Notes under the pieces: generated by a model | The model's database searches: none | The model's input: only the letters and a program-made list of their open reading frames with translations | Told to the model about the DNA's origin: nothing | Source: Flavobacterium sp. HSC-32F16 | GTDB lineage: Bacteria; Bacteroidota; Bacteroidia; Flavobacteriales; Flavobacteriaceae | Direction: 5' to 3' | Length of the DNA stretch: 64,000 nucleotides | Assembly: GCF_024171645.1 (NCBI RefSeq) | Contig: NZ_JALKAC010000002.1 | Coordinates: forward strand, 1-64,000 | In this document: positions 19,589-28,937 of the stretch, in pieces | How the letters are laid out: each line of letters starts with the position of its first letter | Position numbering within the stretch: position 1 is the first letter of the stretch | Made by a program: the position numbers and the translations under genes

Positions 19589-20437
19589 ATGCATATTTTC
19601 TACGGTAAAGTAGCTCTGATAGCCTATTTAAAAACTATCAAAACCGCAAATTCAACTATAGGATTTGTCCCAACCATGGGAGCTTTACACCAAGGGCATC
19701 TGGCTTTAATGCAGCGATCACTTAAAGAAAACGACGACACTGTTGTAAGTATTTTTGTTAACCCAACTCAGTTTAACAACCCTGAAGATCTTGAAAAATA
19801 CCCTCGCACTCTTGAAGAAGATGTAAAAAAAATGAGAGGATTAAGCGACAAAATAATCTTATACGCTCCTTCGGTCGAAGATATTTATGAAGGACAAACT
19901 GTTTCTCAATCATTTGACTTCGACGGATTAGAGAATCAAATGGAAGGAAAATTCCGCCCAGGACATTTTAACGGCGTTGGAACAATTGTAAAACGCTTGT
20001 TCGAAATCGTGACGCCAACCAATGCTTATTTTGGAGAAAAAGATTTTCAGCAGCTTCAAATTGTTAAAAAATTGGTCGAAAAAAACAATTTATCAGTAAA
20101 CATTGTAGGGTGTCCTATTTTTAGAGAAGACAATCTTTTAGCCATGAGTTCTCGTAATGAACGTTTAACTCCAGAAGAAAGAAAAGAAGCTTCAATAATC
20201 TATAAAATTTTAACCGAAGCCAAAGAAATATTCCAAAACAGCACACCTGAAGAAACAATTCAATTTGTAGAAGATGCTTTCAGAAACAATGAAAGATTTG
20301 ATCTTGAATATTTCGTAATTGCTGACGAATCTACATTATTATCTATCGATCATAAAATTAAAGACAAAAATTACCGTGCGTTTATAGCGGTATTTGTTAA
20401 TTCTATAAGGTTGATTGACACCATTTCATTAAATTAA
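19589..20437 (+). CDS. panC: pantoate--beta-alanine ligase
   Basis: 282 residues from the ATG at 19589, the usual family length. It joins pantoate and beta-alanine with ATP to form pantothenate. Motifs: FVPTMGALHQGH with the ATP-binding HxGH at residues 34-37, VSIFVNPTQFN, RPGHFNGVGTIV (pantoate site), FGEKDFQQL and AMSSRNERL, the KMSKS-equivalent. panD follows 14 bp downstream and supplies its beta-alanine substrate. Confidence 0.96.
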   Translation: MHIFYGKVALIAYLKTIKTANSTIGFVPTMGALHQGHLALMQRSLKENDDTVVSIFVNPTQFNNPEDLEKYPRTLEEDVKKMRGLSDKIILYAPSVEDIYEGQTVSQSFDFDGLENQMEGKFRPGHFNGVGTIVKRLFEIVTPTNAYFGEKDFQQLQIVKKLVEKNNLSVNIVGCPIFREDNLLAMSSRNERLTPEERKEASIIYKILTEAKEIFQNSTPEETIQFVEDAFRNNERFDLEYFVIADESTLLSIDHKIKDKNYRAFIAVFVNSIRLIDTISLN

Positions 20438-20447
20438 ATTACCTTTG
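20415..20447 (+). promoter_or_regulatory. internal promoter for panD (possibly leaderless)
   Basis: TTG (20415-20417), 22-base spacer, TACCTTTG (20440-20447), inside the end of panC. The box ends 4 bases before the panD ATG, the same geometry as at bioF, so a leaderless transcript is predicted. Confidence 0.5.
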
Positions 20448-20451
20448 CTCC

Positions 20452-20802
20452 ATGCAGATTCAAGTTATAAAATCAAAAATTCATCGAGTAAAAGTTACTG
20501 GAGCTGATTTAAATTATATTGGCAGTATTACTATTGATGAAACTTTACTGGAAGCCTCAAATATTATTGAAGGCGAAAAAGTATCTATTGTTAACATTAA
20601 TAACGGAGAACGTTTTGAAACTTATGCAATTAAGGGAGAAAAAAATTCAGGTGAAATTACACTGAATGGCCCTGCTGCAAGAAAAGTTCAAAAAGACGAC
20701 ATTATTATTATCATTTCGTATGCCACACTGGATTTTGAAGAAGCTAAAACCTTCAAGCCGTGGATCATTTTCCCAAATGAAAATGATAATTCGTTAACCT
20801 AG
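20452..20802 (+). CDS. panD: aspartate 1-decarboxylase precursor
   Basis: 116 residues. Pyruvoyl-dependent enzyme that makes beta-alanine from aspartate for PanC. The self-processing site Gly24-Ser25 is intact in NYIGSITID, and the catalytic-pocket segments (KIHRVKVTGADLNY; NGERFETYAI; GPAARKVQKDDIIIIISY) are conserved. It lies directly after panC on the same strand. Confidence 0.96.
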   Translation: MQIQVIKSKIHRVKVTGADLNYIGSITIDETLLEASNIIEGEKVSIVNINNGERFETYAIKGEKNSGEITLNGPAARKVQKDDIIIIISYATLDFEEAKTFKPWIIFPNENDNSLT

Positions 20803-20996
20803 ATTTTCTCTATACTTTATGAGATACCAGGCTTTGTCAAAAATATTTTTTGCACAAACAAATCTTCTTTTATACAAATCAAAAATTTGCGTAAGAAATC
20901 ATTGCTTTTTTTAACCCTCAATAACAAAAAAGCAAATAAAGTATTATATTGCCCTCTATTTTCAATACTTTTTAATTCACTGAAATGCCACAAATC

Positions 20997-22151
20997 ATGA
21001 AAAAAGTTTACCTGCTGATTACCCTAATTTCCGCTTCTGTTTTTTCGCAGAAAAAATTTGACAACATTAAATCCGAAAAACTAGGAGAAGAAAGAAGAAT
21101 TACAATTGGGCTTCCACCTTCTTATGAAGCTAAACCAGACAAAAAATATCCGGTTTTATATTTATTAGATGGTGATTATTTATTTGATCCGTTTTCAGGA
21201 GCAGTAAGTTATGGTGCTTATTGGGATGATATTCCAGAGATGATCATTATTGGAATTCATCAAAACAAAGACGAAGAACGTTATGATGATACTACAATTG
21301 ATCAAAATGAAGGTTTACCATTTGAAAAAGGAGCAAAATTTTTCGAATTTATCGGGGCTGAATTAGTACCTTATATTGAAAAAAAATACCGCACATCCCC
21401 TTTCAGAATCATTGCAGGCCATGATGTAACCGCCAGTTTTGCCAATTTTTATTTATACAAAGAAATCCCGCTTTTTAGTGCTTACATTTGTTTAAGCCCG
21501 GAATTGGCTCCAAAAATGGAAGTGAGAATTGCCGAGAAATTTGCCAAAATACAAAAACCAATATTCTATTATCTTTCGGCTGGTGAAGGTGATATCAAAA
21601 AAATTAAAGAGCCAATAGAAAAATTAGACAGCAATATTAAAATCGCAAATAATCCGTTAGTGAATTACAAATACGACGTATTCAAAGGCGCAACGCATTA
21701 TACCGAAGTTTTACATTCAATTCCAAACGCATTGTATCAGATTTTTGAAGCTTACAGACCAATAAATTCAGCAGAATACAATAACAAAATTGCTGTTCTG
21801 GAAACAGGTTATGCCGATTATCTGGAAAAAAAATACAGCATTATGTCTGAAATTTTAGGCGTTCAGATTCCGGTTAGAATGAATGACTTTAAAGTAATTG
21901 AAAACATTATTTTAAAGAAAAACGCTTACGACGAATTAGGAAAAATGGCAGAGATTGGAAATGTAAATTATCCAAAAGCCATGTTAGGTGAATATGAATT
22001 AGGATTGATGTACGAAAAAATGGGCGATCCAAAACATGCTTCAAAAAAATATCAAAACGCTTCTCAAATGGAGCCAATTGGAGATTTGAATAAAGATTTG
22101 ATGTATGAGAAAATTGACGAAATGAATACACTTGCTAAAAAAGGTAAATAA
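20997..22151 (+). CDS. esterase-like alpha/beta hydrolase, nucleophile altered
   Basis: 384 residues from the second ATG (MKKVYLLITLISASVFSQ, a signal peptide). The N-terminal ~250 residues resemble the D-esterase / IroE-type putative esterase family: YPVLYLLDGDYLFDP, IIIGIHQNKDEERYDD and a GATHYTEV segment where the catalytic His would sit. The nucleophile elbow reads AGHDVTASF, so the usual Ser of GxSxG is Asp. The C-terminal ~120 residues are helical and TPR-like (YELGLMYEKMGDPKHASKKYQNA). The last A of its stop TAA is the first base of the radA ATG. Without the Ser it may be a non-catalytic binding protein; a different nucleophile is possible. Confidence 0.75.
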   Translation: MKKVYLLITLISASVFSQKKFDNIKSEKLGEERRITIGLPPSYEAKPDKKYPVLYLLDGDYLFDPFSGAVSYGAYWDDIPEMIIIGIHQNKDEERYDDTTIDQNEGLPFEKGAKFFEFIGAELVPYIEKKYRTSPFRIIAGHDVTASFANFYLYKEIPLFSAYICLSPELAPKMEVRIAEKFAKIQKPIFYYLSAGEGDIKKIKEPIEKLDSNIKIANNPLVNYKYDVFKGATHYTEVLHSIPNALYQIFEAYRPINSAEYNNKIAVLETGYADYLEKKYSIMSEILGVQIPVRMNDFKVIENIILKKNAYDELGKMAEIGNVNYPKAMLGEYELGLMYEKMGDPKHASKKYQNASQMEPIGDLNKDLMYEKIDEMNTLAKKGK

Positions 22152-23512
22152 TGTCCAAAGTTAAAACTTCTTTTTTTTGCCAAAATTGCGGTACCCAATA
22201 TTCTAAATGGCAGGGACAGTGCAACGCATGCAAGGAATGGAATACAATTGCTGAAGAAATAATCCAAAAGCAGGAAAAAACGGCCTGGAAAAGCGAACCT
22301 GCTTCATCAAGTAAAGCACCGAGGCCTTTAAAAATTAACGAAATTGATTCGGCTCAGGAAATCCGCATGGATACCACTGATGGTGAATTGAATCGTGTTT
22401 TGGGAGGCGGAATCGTTCCGGGATCTTTAACACTTTTAGGAGGAGAACCAGGAATTGGAAAAAGTACACTTTTGCTTCAAATCTCATTAAAATTACCTTA
22501 TAAAACTTTATACGTTTCTGGAGAAGAAAGTCAGAAACAGATAAAAATGCGTGCCGAAAGAATAACGCCAAATAGCGACAACTGCTATATTTTAACGGAA
22601 ACTAAAACGCAGAACATCTTCAAACAAATTGAAGCCATTCAGCCTGAAATTGTAATCATAGATTCCATTCAGACTTTACATACGGATTATATTGAATCAA
22701 CTGCCGGAAGTATTTCTCAAATTAGAGAAACCACTGCCGAGTTAATCAAATTTGCCAAAGAAACCAATATTCCGGTTATTTTAATCGGGCATATTACAAA
22801 AGACGGAAATATTGCAGGGCCAAAAATTCTGGAACATATGGTTGATACCGTTCTTCAGTTTGAAGGAGACAGAAACCATATTTATAGAATTTTACGATCG
22901 CTGAAAAATCGTTTTGGTTCAACTTCAGAGCTTGGAATTTACGAAATGCTTGGAAGTGGTTTGCGCGAAGTCAGCAATCCGTCAGAAATCCTGATTTCAC
23001 ACAAAGACGAAGAACTGTCCGGAACCGCAATTGCTTCAACTCTAGAAGGCATGCGTCCGTTGATGATCGAAATTCAATCGCTTGTAAGTACAGCCGTTTA
23101 CGGAACCCCACAGCGTAGTACGACTGGTTACAACGCCAAAAGACTAAACATGATTTTGGCTGTTTTAGAAAAAAGAGCCGGATTCCGTTTAGGCGCAAAA
23201 GACGTTTTCCTAAATGTAACCGGAGGAATTTCTGTCGATGATCCCGCGATTGACCTTGCTGTTGTCGCCGCTATTTTATCATCAAACGAAGACATTCCCG
23301 TTGGAAAAGGCTTTTGTTTTGCCGGCGAAGTGGGTCTTTCTGGAGAGATTCGTCCCGTTAACCGTGTGGATCAGCGTATTCAGGAAGCCGAAAAATTAGG
23401 TTTCGATACCATTTTTGTTTCTAAATACAACAAAATCGCTTTAAAAAATACAGGAATCAAAATTGAACTTGTAGCAAAAATTGAAGATGTTGCCAGCATT
23501 CTCTTTGGTTGA
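22151..23512 (+). CDS. radA: DNA repair protein RadA
   Basis: 453 residues. RecA-like branch-migration helicase that processes recombination intermediates. Order: zinc finger with Cys10, Cys13, Cys24 and Cys27; a Walker A loop GEPGIGKST (98-106); Walker B IVIIDSIQT; the RadA-specific KNRFG motif (252-256); and a C-terminal Lon-protease-like domain (about 290-453) ending in the AKIEDVASILFG segment. It overlaps the upstream esterase-like gene by one base (TAATG), so the two are translationally coupled. Confidence 0.97.
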   Translation: MSKVKTSFFCQNCGTQYSKWQGQCNACKEWNTIAEEIIQKQEKTAWKSEPASSSKAPRPLKINEIDSAQEIRMDTTDGELNRVLGGGIVPGSLTLLGGEPGIGKSTLLLQISLKLPYKTLYVSGEESQKQIKMRAERITPNSDNCYILTETKTQNIFKQIEAIQPEIVIIDSIQTLHTDYIESTAGSISQIRETTAELIKFAKETNIPVILIGHITKDGNIAGPKILEHMVDTVLQFEGDRNHIYRILRSLKNRFGSTSELGIYEMLGSGLREVSNPSEILISHKDEELSGTAIASTLEGMRPLMIEIQSLVSTAVYGTPQRSTTGYNAKRLNMILAVLEKRAGFRLGAKDVFLNVTGGISVDDPAIDLAVVAAILSSNEDIPVGKGFCFAGEVGLSGEIRPVNRVDQRIQEAEKLGFDTIFVSKYNKIALKNTGIKIELVAKIEDVASILFG

Positions 23513-23532
23513 TCTCTGACAAAAACACCTCT

Positions 23533-25500
23533 ATGAATTTTCCTAAACAAACAATATTCAAAGCTTTAAAAATACTTGCCGTAGTATTTATACTGCTTTG
23601 CATCGGCCTGTACTTTTTTCGCAACTCTCTTTTAAACCAGGCAATTGCCAAAGTAACCCATAAAATGGCCGTTGATTACAATAGTGATTTTTCTATAAAA
23701 GATGCTTCCTTTGACGGATTATCAACTATCAAACTTACAGATGTTGTTCTGGTTCCCAAAAATGCTGACACATTATTAAAAATTAACAACATTGAAACCA
23801 GCATCAGCTTAAGTAATTTATTGATTGGCGATGTTCAGGTTGGAACTTTAAATATTAACAAAGGCTATATTCAATTAGTCAAAAAAGGAAAAATCCGAAA
23901 TTTTGATGCTTTCTTAAAAAGAAACAAAGACGACGAGCCTGAAAAAAATGAAAAAAGAAAATACGGTGCTTTTGCCTATCGTATCATTTCTAAACTTCTT
24001 AATTTAGTTCCTACTGACATGAATTTGGAAAACTTCAAATTCAAAATTGACGATAATGGCAAGAAAACCGATATCGCAATAAATAAACTGGTTTTAAACA
24101 ACAAACAGCTCGAAACCAGCATTCATGTTGTAAGCAAAGATTTTGATCAGCGATGGAACCTAAAAGGATTTGCTGACCCAAGAAATCAAAAAGCAGATAT
24201 TCGATTTTTTAATTTAGATACCGGAGCAATTAAAGTTCCTTATCTGGATGAACGCTACAACTTAAAAGCAAGTTTTGATTCTATTCGTTTAAAAGTCGAA
24301 AACATTGACAAAAGCGGCAGTGAATTGCATCTTGACGGTTTTACATCTATTGTAAATTTAAAAATCAATCACCCAAAAATTGCCAGCAAAGATGTTGTTA
24401 TAAAAAATGCACGTTTTGATTATCGTTTTTTATTAGGTGATAATTTCATTTCGATCGACAGCACTTCGACAATGACGCTGAATAAAATAAAACTGCGTCC
24501 TTATATTTCATACGACACCGAAAAAGATACGGTTTATACTTTGAAAGTAGATATTCCGAAAATGAAAGCGCAGGATTTTATTGTTTCGCTTCCTGACGGA
24601 TTATTTACGCATTTCCAGGGAATGCAGGCAACGGGAAATTTCGATTATAAACTGGATTTCAAATTCAATAAAAATAAACCAAACACACTTGTTTTTGACA
24701 GTAAACTGAATAAAGAAGATTTAAGAATTACAAAATATGGCGAAGCTGATTTGAATAAACTAAACGGCGAATTTGTTTATCGCGCCATTATTCAAAATGT
24801 ATTGCAACGACCTGTTTTGGTTGGGAATGCCAATCCGAATTATGCCCCTTTAGACCAGATTTCGCCTTATTTACGAAAATCTGTTTTAACGACCGAAGAT
24901 CCATCGTTCTTTTCCCATCGTGGCTTTATAAATGAAGCTTTCAAACAATCGATCCTAAAAAATATTAGAACCAAAAAGTTTTCCCGAGGCGCGAGTACAA
25001 TCAGCATGCAGTTGATTAAAAACGTATTCTTAACAAGAGAAAAGACGCTTTCGCGAAAGCTGGAAGAAATCTTGTTAGTTTATATTTTAGAAAACAACCG
25101 AATTGTAAGCAAGGAAAGAATGCTCGAGGTTTATTTCAATATTATTGAATGGGGACCAAATGTATACGGAATTGGCGAAGCGAGTCATTTCTATTTCCAA
25201 AAAAGTCCATCGGCTTTAAATGTAGATGAATGTTTGTACTTGGCAACCATTATTCCGAAACCTAGAAAATTCATGTATCAGTTTAATGACGAAGGCAATT
25301 TGAAAGATTATGCATTAAAGAATCAGAAGTTCTTAAAGAATTTAATGTTCCGCCGAGGTCTTTTAGTTCCTGAAGACACAATTGGATTATTACCGGTTTA
25401 TATTTCAGGAAATGCACGTTCTTTAATTAGAATTAAAGTTCCAGATTCTACAGCAGTTAAAAATGATTCTTTGTCTATTAGTGATGAATTTGATTTGTAA
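23533..25500 (+). CDS. monofunctional GT51 peptidoglycan glycosyltransferase with AsmA-like N-region
   Basis: 655 residues from the ATG at 23533 (a TTG at 23509 is in frame but overlaps radA). One membrane span at about residues 11-28 is followed by ~400 residues of beta-rich sequence resembling AsmA/DUF748-like envelope proteins, then a GT51 domain at about 430-590. All GT51 motifs are recognisable: TTEDPSFFSHRG (catalytic Glu455), GASTISMQLIKN, RKLEEILLV and RMLEVYFNIIEWG. No transpeptidase domain follows, so it would polymerise glycan strands only. It differs from classic MtgA by the long N-terminal periplasmic region. Confidence 0.85.
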   Translation: MNFPKQTIFKALKILAVVFILLCIGLYFFRNSLLNQAIAKVTHKMAVDYNSDFSIKDASFDGLSTIKLTDVVLVPKNADTLLKINNIETSISLSNLLIGDVQVGTLNINKGYIQLVKKGKIRNFDAFLKRNKDDEPEKNEKRKYGAFAYRIISKLLNLVPTDMNLENFKFKIDDNGKKTDIAINKLVLNNKQLETSIHVVSKDFDQRWNLKGFADPRNQKADIRFFNLDTGAIKVPYLDERYNLKASFDSIRLKVENIDKSGSELHLDGFTSIVNLKINHPKIASKDVVIKNARFDYRFLLGDNFISIDSTSTMTLNKIKLRPYISYDTEKDTVYTLKVDIPKMKAQDFIVSLPDGLFTHFQGMQATGNFDYKLDFKFNKNKPNTLVFDSKLNKEDLRITKYGEADLNKLNGEFVYRAIIQNVLQRPVLVGNANPNYAPLDQISPYLRKSVLTTEDPSFFSHRGFINEAFKQSILKNIRTKKFSRGASTISMQLIKNVFLTREKTLSRKLEEILLVYILENNRIVSKERMLEVYFNIIEWGPNVYGIGEASHFYFQKSPSALNVDECLYLATIIPKPRKFMYQFNDEGNLKDYALKNQKFLKNLMFRRGLLVPEDTIGLLPVYISGNARSLIRIKVPDSTAVKNDSLSISDEFDL

Positions 25501-25512
25501 TCACTAGAGAAG

Positions 25513-25652
25513 TTAACCGCAAGGTTGGCTAATATTTACGCAAAGCACACAAAGATTTTTTAACTTATAAAAATCTTCGTGTGCTTTTTTATTGTTTTCC
25601 TTTATTAATGCATTGCGAAATTTGCGCAAATATTTGTGTGCTTTGCGGTTAA
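25513..25652. repeat. nested palindromic intergenic repeat with terminator
   Basis: Outer arms TTAACCGCAA (25513-25522) and TTGCGGTTAA (25643-25652) enclose a strong hairpin with arms 25542-25560 and 25569-25587 (AAAGCACACAAAG.. / ..CTTCGTGTGCTTT) and a T run. The inner hairpin can end transcription of the GT51 gene. Confidence 0.7.
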
Positions 25653-25667
25653 ATAGTATTTTAAATT

Positions 25668-26705
25668 TTAAGGCGCCGGATCTGGAATTATTGCCTGAAC
25701 TTGGTTTATTTCTGCTATGATTTCTTTAGAAAGCACAACATCAATTGTGGCAATATTTTGTTTTAATTGTTCCAGAGTGGTTGCACCAATAATTGCACTT
25801 GTCAAAAACGGCTGCTGCAATACAAATCCCATTGCCAGTTCGGTTAAAGTTAACCCATTTTTTACAGCAATTTCCTGATACAATTTAGTTGCCTCCGTAC
25901 ATTGTTCGCTTTTGTAACGCGTATATTGCGGAAAAAGATTAACTCTGGCTTTTGGATGTGCTTCACCAGTTAAAAATTTCCCAGTCAAAGTTCCGAATGC
26001 TAAAGGTGAATAAGCCAATAATCCAACATTTTCATGTTTTGAAACTTCGGCAGAATTCACTTCAAAAAGTCTATTCAATAAATTATATGGATTTTGAACT
26101 GTTTTAATTCTTGGCAGATTTTGATATTTGCTTTCTTCTAAAAGGCGCATCATTCCCCAAGAATTTTCATTTGAAACTCCAATATGTTTTATTTTACCTT
26201 CTTTGATTAAACCATCGAAGGTCTCAAGGATTTCTCTAAAGTTATCTTCCCAAGCATCTTCAAAACCTGTAAAAGCACGGTTTCCAAAATTATTGGTTTT
26301 ACGTTCCGGCCAGTGCATTTGATACAAATCAATATAATCTGTTTGAAGACGTTTTAAGCTATTTTCTAAAGCATATTTAATACTTACCGGAGAGAAGTCT
26401 ACTTTTTCACGCATATAGCCAAAATTCGGATTTGGACCCGCGATTTTTGAAGCCAAAACAACTTTATCTCTGTTTCCAGATTTTTTAAACCAAGTTCCTA
26501 TAATTTTTTCGGTGCTTCCATAAGTGCCTTCACTTGCCGGAACCGAATACATTTCGGCAGTATCAAAAAAATTCACACCTTTTTCTAATGCATAATCCAT
26601 TTGAGCGTGACCTTCAGCTTCTGTATTCTGCTGACCAAAAGTCATGGTTCCAAGGTTTATTTTACTAACTTTTATATCGGTGTTGGGTAATGTAGTGTAT
26701 TTCAT
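25668..26705 (-). CDS. aldo/keto reductase, Tas/YghZ-like
   Basis: 345-residue TIM-barrel NADP(H)-dependent oxidoreductase. The catalytic tetrad is visible: Asp48 and Tyr53 in FFDTAEMYSVP, Lys87 in LASKIAG and His131 in YQMHWPE. The NADP-binding C-terminus has SAIIGATTLEQLKQN. The closest type is the Tas/YghZ branch that acts on small aldehydes; the physiological substrate cannot be read from sequence. Monocistronic between repeat-rich gaps. Confidence 0.93.
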   Translation of the reverse strand: MKYTTLPNTDIKVSKINLGTMTFGQQNTEAEGHAQMDYALEKGVNFFDTAEMYSVPASEGTYGSTEKIIGTWFKKSGNRDKVVLASKIAGPNPNFGYMREKVDFSPVSIKYALENSLKRLQTDYIDLYQMHWPERKTNNFGNRAFTGFEDAWEDNFREILETFDGLIKEGKIKHIGVSNENSWGMMRLLEESKYQNLPRIKTVQNPYNLLNRLFEVNSAEVSKHENVGLLAYSPLAFGTLTGKFLTGEAHPKARVNLFPQYTRYKSEQCTEATKLYQEIAVKNGLTLTELAMGFVLQQPFLTSAIIGATTLEQLKQNIATIDVVLSKEIIAEINQVQAIIPDPAP

Positions 26706-26715
26706 TTTTTTTAAG

Positions 26716-26953
26716 ATACTGAGTTGCTAAGATTCTAAGGTTCTAAGGTTTTTCCCTTTTTTATTAATCAGTCTTCAAAGATACGAACGGATTTCTCAAA
26801 TCTAAAAACGAGAAAGGTTAAAAAAAGTACAAGATTTATTTTGAGAAGCTAAGGTTCTGAGATACTAAGATCCTAAGTTTAGATTCCAATTAATAAAAAA
26901 AGGTTCAAAGTTTTACTTTGAACCTTTTTTTAAATCTTAGAACCTTAGCAACT
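26716..26953. repeat. CTAAGGTTCTAAG-type intergenic repeats
   Basis: Several imperfect copies of GTTGCTAAGATTCTAAGG-like sequence occur at 26723-26750 and 26845-26875, with an opposite-sense copy at 26936-26953 (CTTAGAACCTTAGCAACT). The last can pair with the first two. Confidence 0.6.
26894..26932. terminator. terminator of the OmpA-like lipoprotein gene, bidirectional
   Basis: Stem GGTTCAAAG/CTTTGAACC (26902-26910 and 26916-26924) with flanking A and T runs. It is 20-odd bases beyond the minus-strand stop at 26954. Confidence 0.75.
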
Positions 26954-27898
26954 CTAATTGATACTATTAAGCATTTCAGCGATTTCATCTAATCTTGGTG
27001 TCAAGATGATTTCGATTCTACGGTTTTTAGCTTTTCCTTCTGGAGTAGCGTTACTGGCAAGAGGAGAAAATTCGCTTCGCCCAGCAGCAGTAAGTTTTTG
27101 TTTGTTGATTTTATTATTTTCACTCAAAATAGCCACAATTGCAGTTGCTCTTTTAGTCGATAAATCCCAGTTATTTGCAATTGGTCCTGAACCCGCATAC
27201 GGATCATCATCTGTATGTCCTTCGATAAGAACAGAAAGATCTGGATTATCACCCAAAACTTTTCCAAGTTCTACTACGGCTCTTCTTCCTTCTGATCCAA
27301 CAGCCCAGCTTCCTGAATTAAAAAGTAATTTGTTTTCCATAGAAACATATACTTTTCCGTTTTTGTGTTCAACAGTTAAACCCTTACCTTCAAAACCAGT
27401 TAAGGCTTTCGATAACGTTTCTTTTAATTTACGCATTGCATCTTCTTTAGCCGCAATCATATCTTCAAGCTCTTTTAAACGATTGGCTGTTTTATCTAAA
27501 CGTGCTTGTTCATCGGCAAGAGCCTTACCTTTTGCTTCTAATTGTGCTAACAGCTCACGATTTTTAGCCATGTTTTTCTCTAAAGCGTCGTTACTGTTTT
27601 TCTCTAATGCATTATAAGAATCCTGTAGTACTTTGTATTTCTTTTGCTCTGCAGCTAAATCGGCTTTTTGTTTGGCAAGGTCATCTTTTGTACTTGCTAA
27701 ATCTTTATTTAGTTTATCACGATCTAATTCTAACTGATTTTTTGTTTTTTTCAAATCAGCATTTTCGTCAGCGATTGAGCGGTTTTCTTTTTTTAGATCC
27801 GAATACTTCGTTTCAAGATCATTATAAATCTTTTTGGACACACATGAAGTTAAAGACAATGCTAAAACTACTAATCCGATGGAGGCTTTTTTAATCAT
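26954..27898 (-). CDS. OmpA-family peptidoglycan-binding lipoprotein with coiled coil
   Basis: 314 residues. Lipobox LTSC with Cys19, then a long heptad-rich coiled coil (about 25-175, Lys/Glu/Ala rich), then an OmpA/MotB-type domain (about 190-305): LLFNSGSWAVG, LIEGHTDDDPY, NWDLSTKRATAIV and the AKNRRIEIIL peptidoglycan-binding arginines. It probably tethers the outer membrane to the cell wall. The opposite strand has a long open frame over this gene that is a compositional shadow. Confidence 0.92.
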   Translation of the reverse strand: MIKKASIGLVVLALSLTSCVSKKIYNDLETKYSDLKKENRSIADENADLKKTKNQLELDRDKLNKDLASTKDDLAKQKADLAAEQKKYKVLQDSYNALEKNSNDALEKNMAKNRELLAQLEAKGKALADEQARLDKTANRLKELEDMIAAKEDAMRKLKETLSKALTGFEGKGLTVEHKNGKVYVSMENKLLFNSGSWAVGSEGRRAVVELGKVLGDNPDLSVLIEGHTDDDPYAGSGPIANNWDLSTKRATAIVAILSENNKINKQKLTAAGRSEFSPLASNATPEGKAKNRRIEIILTPRLDEIAEMLNSIN

Positions 27899-28055
27899 GT
27901 TTTCTTTTGATTTTTATTTGGAGGCGATTAACAATTCTAACTATTTTAAATTCCAAAACTTAAAAATCCAAATTCCAAATAGTCTCATAGTTTTAATGGA
28001 ATTCGTATTCAAATTTTTAGAATCGCTTTTTTCTCAGCAAGAACAATACCAAACT

Positions 28056-28817
28056 TTATTCGATTTCGACTAAAACCGGACAGTGATCTGAGTGAACTGC
28101 ATCCGGAAGAATAACGGCACGTTTTAAACGATGCTCCATAGCGTTGCTTACCAAATTATAATCAATGCGCCAGCCTTTGTTGTTTCCTCTTGCGCCCGCG
28201 CGGTAACTCCACCAAGAATAATGATGCGGATCTTTATTAAAATGACGGAAACTGTCGATAAATCCAGATTTCATAAAAGCATCAAGCCACTCACGCTCTT
28301 TTGGCAAAAATCCTGAAACTGTTTTGTTACGAACAGGATCGTGAATATCAATTGCTTCATGACAGATATTATAATCTCCGCAGATTATCAAATTTGGAAT
28401 AGCCGTTTTGAGTTCATTAATGTAAGTTTGAAAGTCATCCATAAACATAAATTTATGATCCAGCCTGTCAATATTAGTTCCCGATGGAAGATATAAACTC
28501 ATTACCGAAACATCATCAAAATCAACACGAAGATTTCGTCCTTCAAAATCCATATGATGAATTCCTGTTCCGTAAACTACTTTTTTGGGTTCAATTTTAG
28601 ATAATATTGCAACACCGCTATATCCTTTTTTTGTTGCCGGATAATAATATTGATACGGATAGCCGGCAGCCGTTACAGCTTCTACAGGGATTTGATCCTG
28701 AGTTGCTTTAATCTCCTGAAGGCAGATAACATCTGGACTCGCCGCTTGCAGCCATTCAATAAAACCTTTTGTAATTGCAGCACGAATTCCGTTTACATTA
28801 TAAGAAATAATTTTCAT
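28056..28817 (-). CDS. xth: exodeoxyribonuclease III
   Basis: 253-residue endonuclease/exonuclease/phosphatase-fold DNA repair enzyme (AP endonuclease and 3'-5' exonuclease). Catalytic and metal residues are in place: Asn7 in YNVNGIRAA, Glu35 in CLQEIKAT, Asp148 and Asn150 in GDYNICH, and Asp244-His245 in SDHCPVL. Divergent from the OlsF-like gene. Confidence 0.96.
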   Translation of the reverse strand: MKIISYNVNGIRAAITKGFIEWLQAASPDVICLQEIKATQDQIPVEAVTAAGYPYQYYYPATKKGYSGVAILSKIEPKKVVYGTGIHHMDFEGRNLRVDFDDVSVMSLYLPSGTNIDRLDHKFMFMDDFQTYINELKTAIPNLIICGDYNICHEAIDIHDPVRNKTVSGFLPKEREWLDAFMKSGFIDSFRHFNKDPHHYSWWSYRAGARGNNKGWRIDYNLVSNAMEHRLKRAVILPDAVHSDHCPVLVEIE

Positions 28818-28899
28818 CTTGGTAATTTTTTTAGGATTCCAAATGTAATAAAAAAGTGCAAAGTTTATCTTGGAAACAACGAAAAGTAGAGTTTTTTGT

Positions 28900-28907
28900 T
28901 ATCTTTG
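28900..28907 (+). promoter_or_regulatory. -7 box for the OlsF-like gene
   Basis: TATCTTTG matches TAnnTTTG; expected start about 28912, 26 bases before the ATG at 28938. A -33 TTG at the right distance is not clear. Confidence 0.45.
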
Positions 28908-28937
28908 TTCGCTGTTCTAATAAATTAAAAATAGTAC

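Noticed and set aside
26958..27617. Long plus-strand open frame (219 codons) opposite the OmpA-like lipoprotein
   Set aside because: The minus strand carries a full lipoprotein with recognisable OmpA motifs; the plus frame has no domain and reflects the coiled-coil codon composition.
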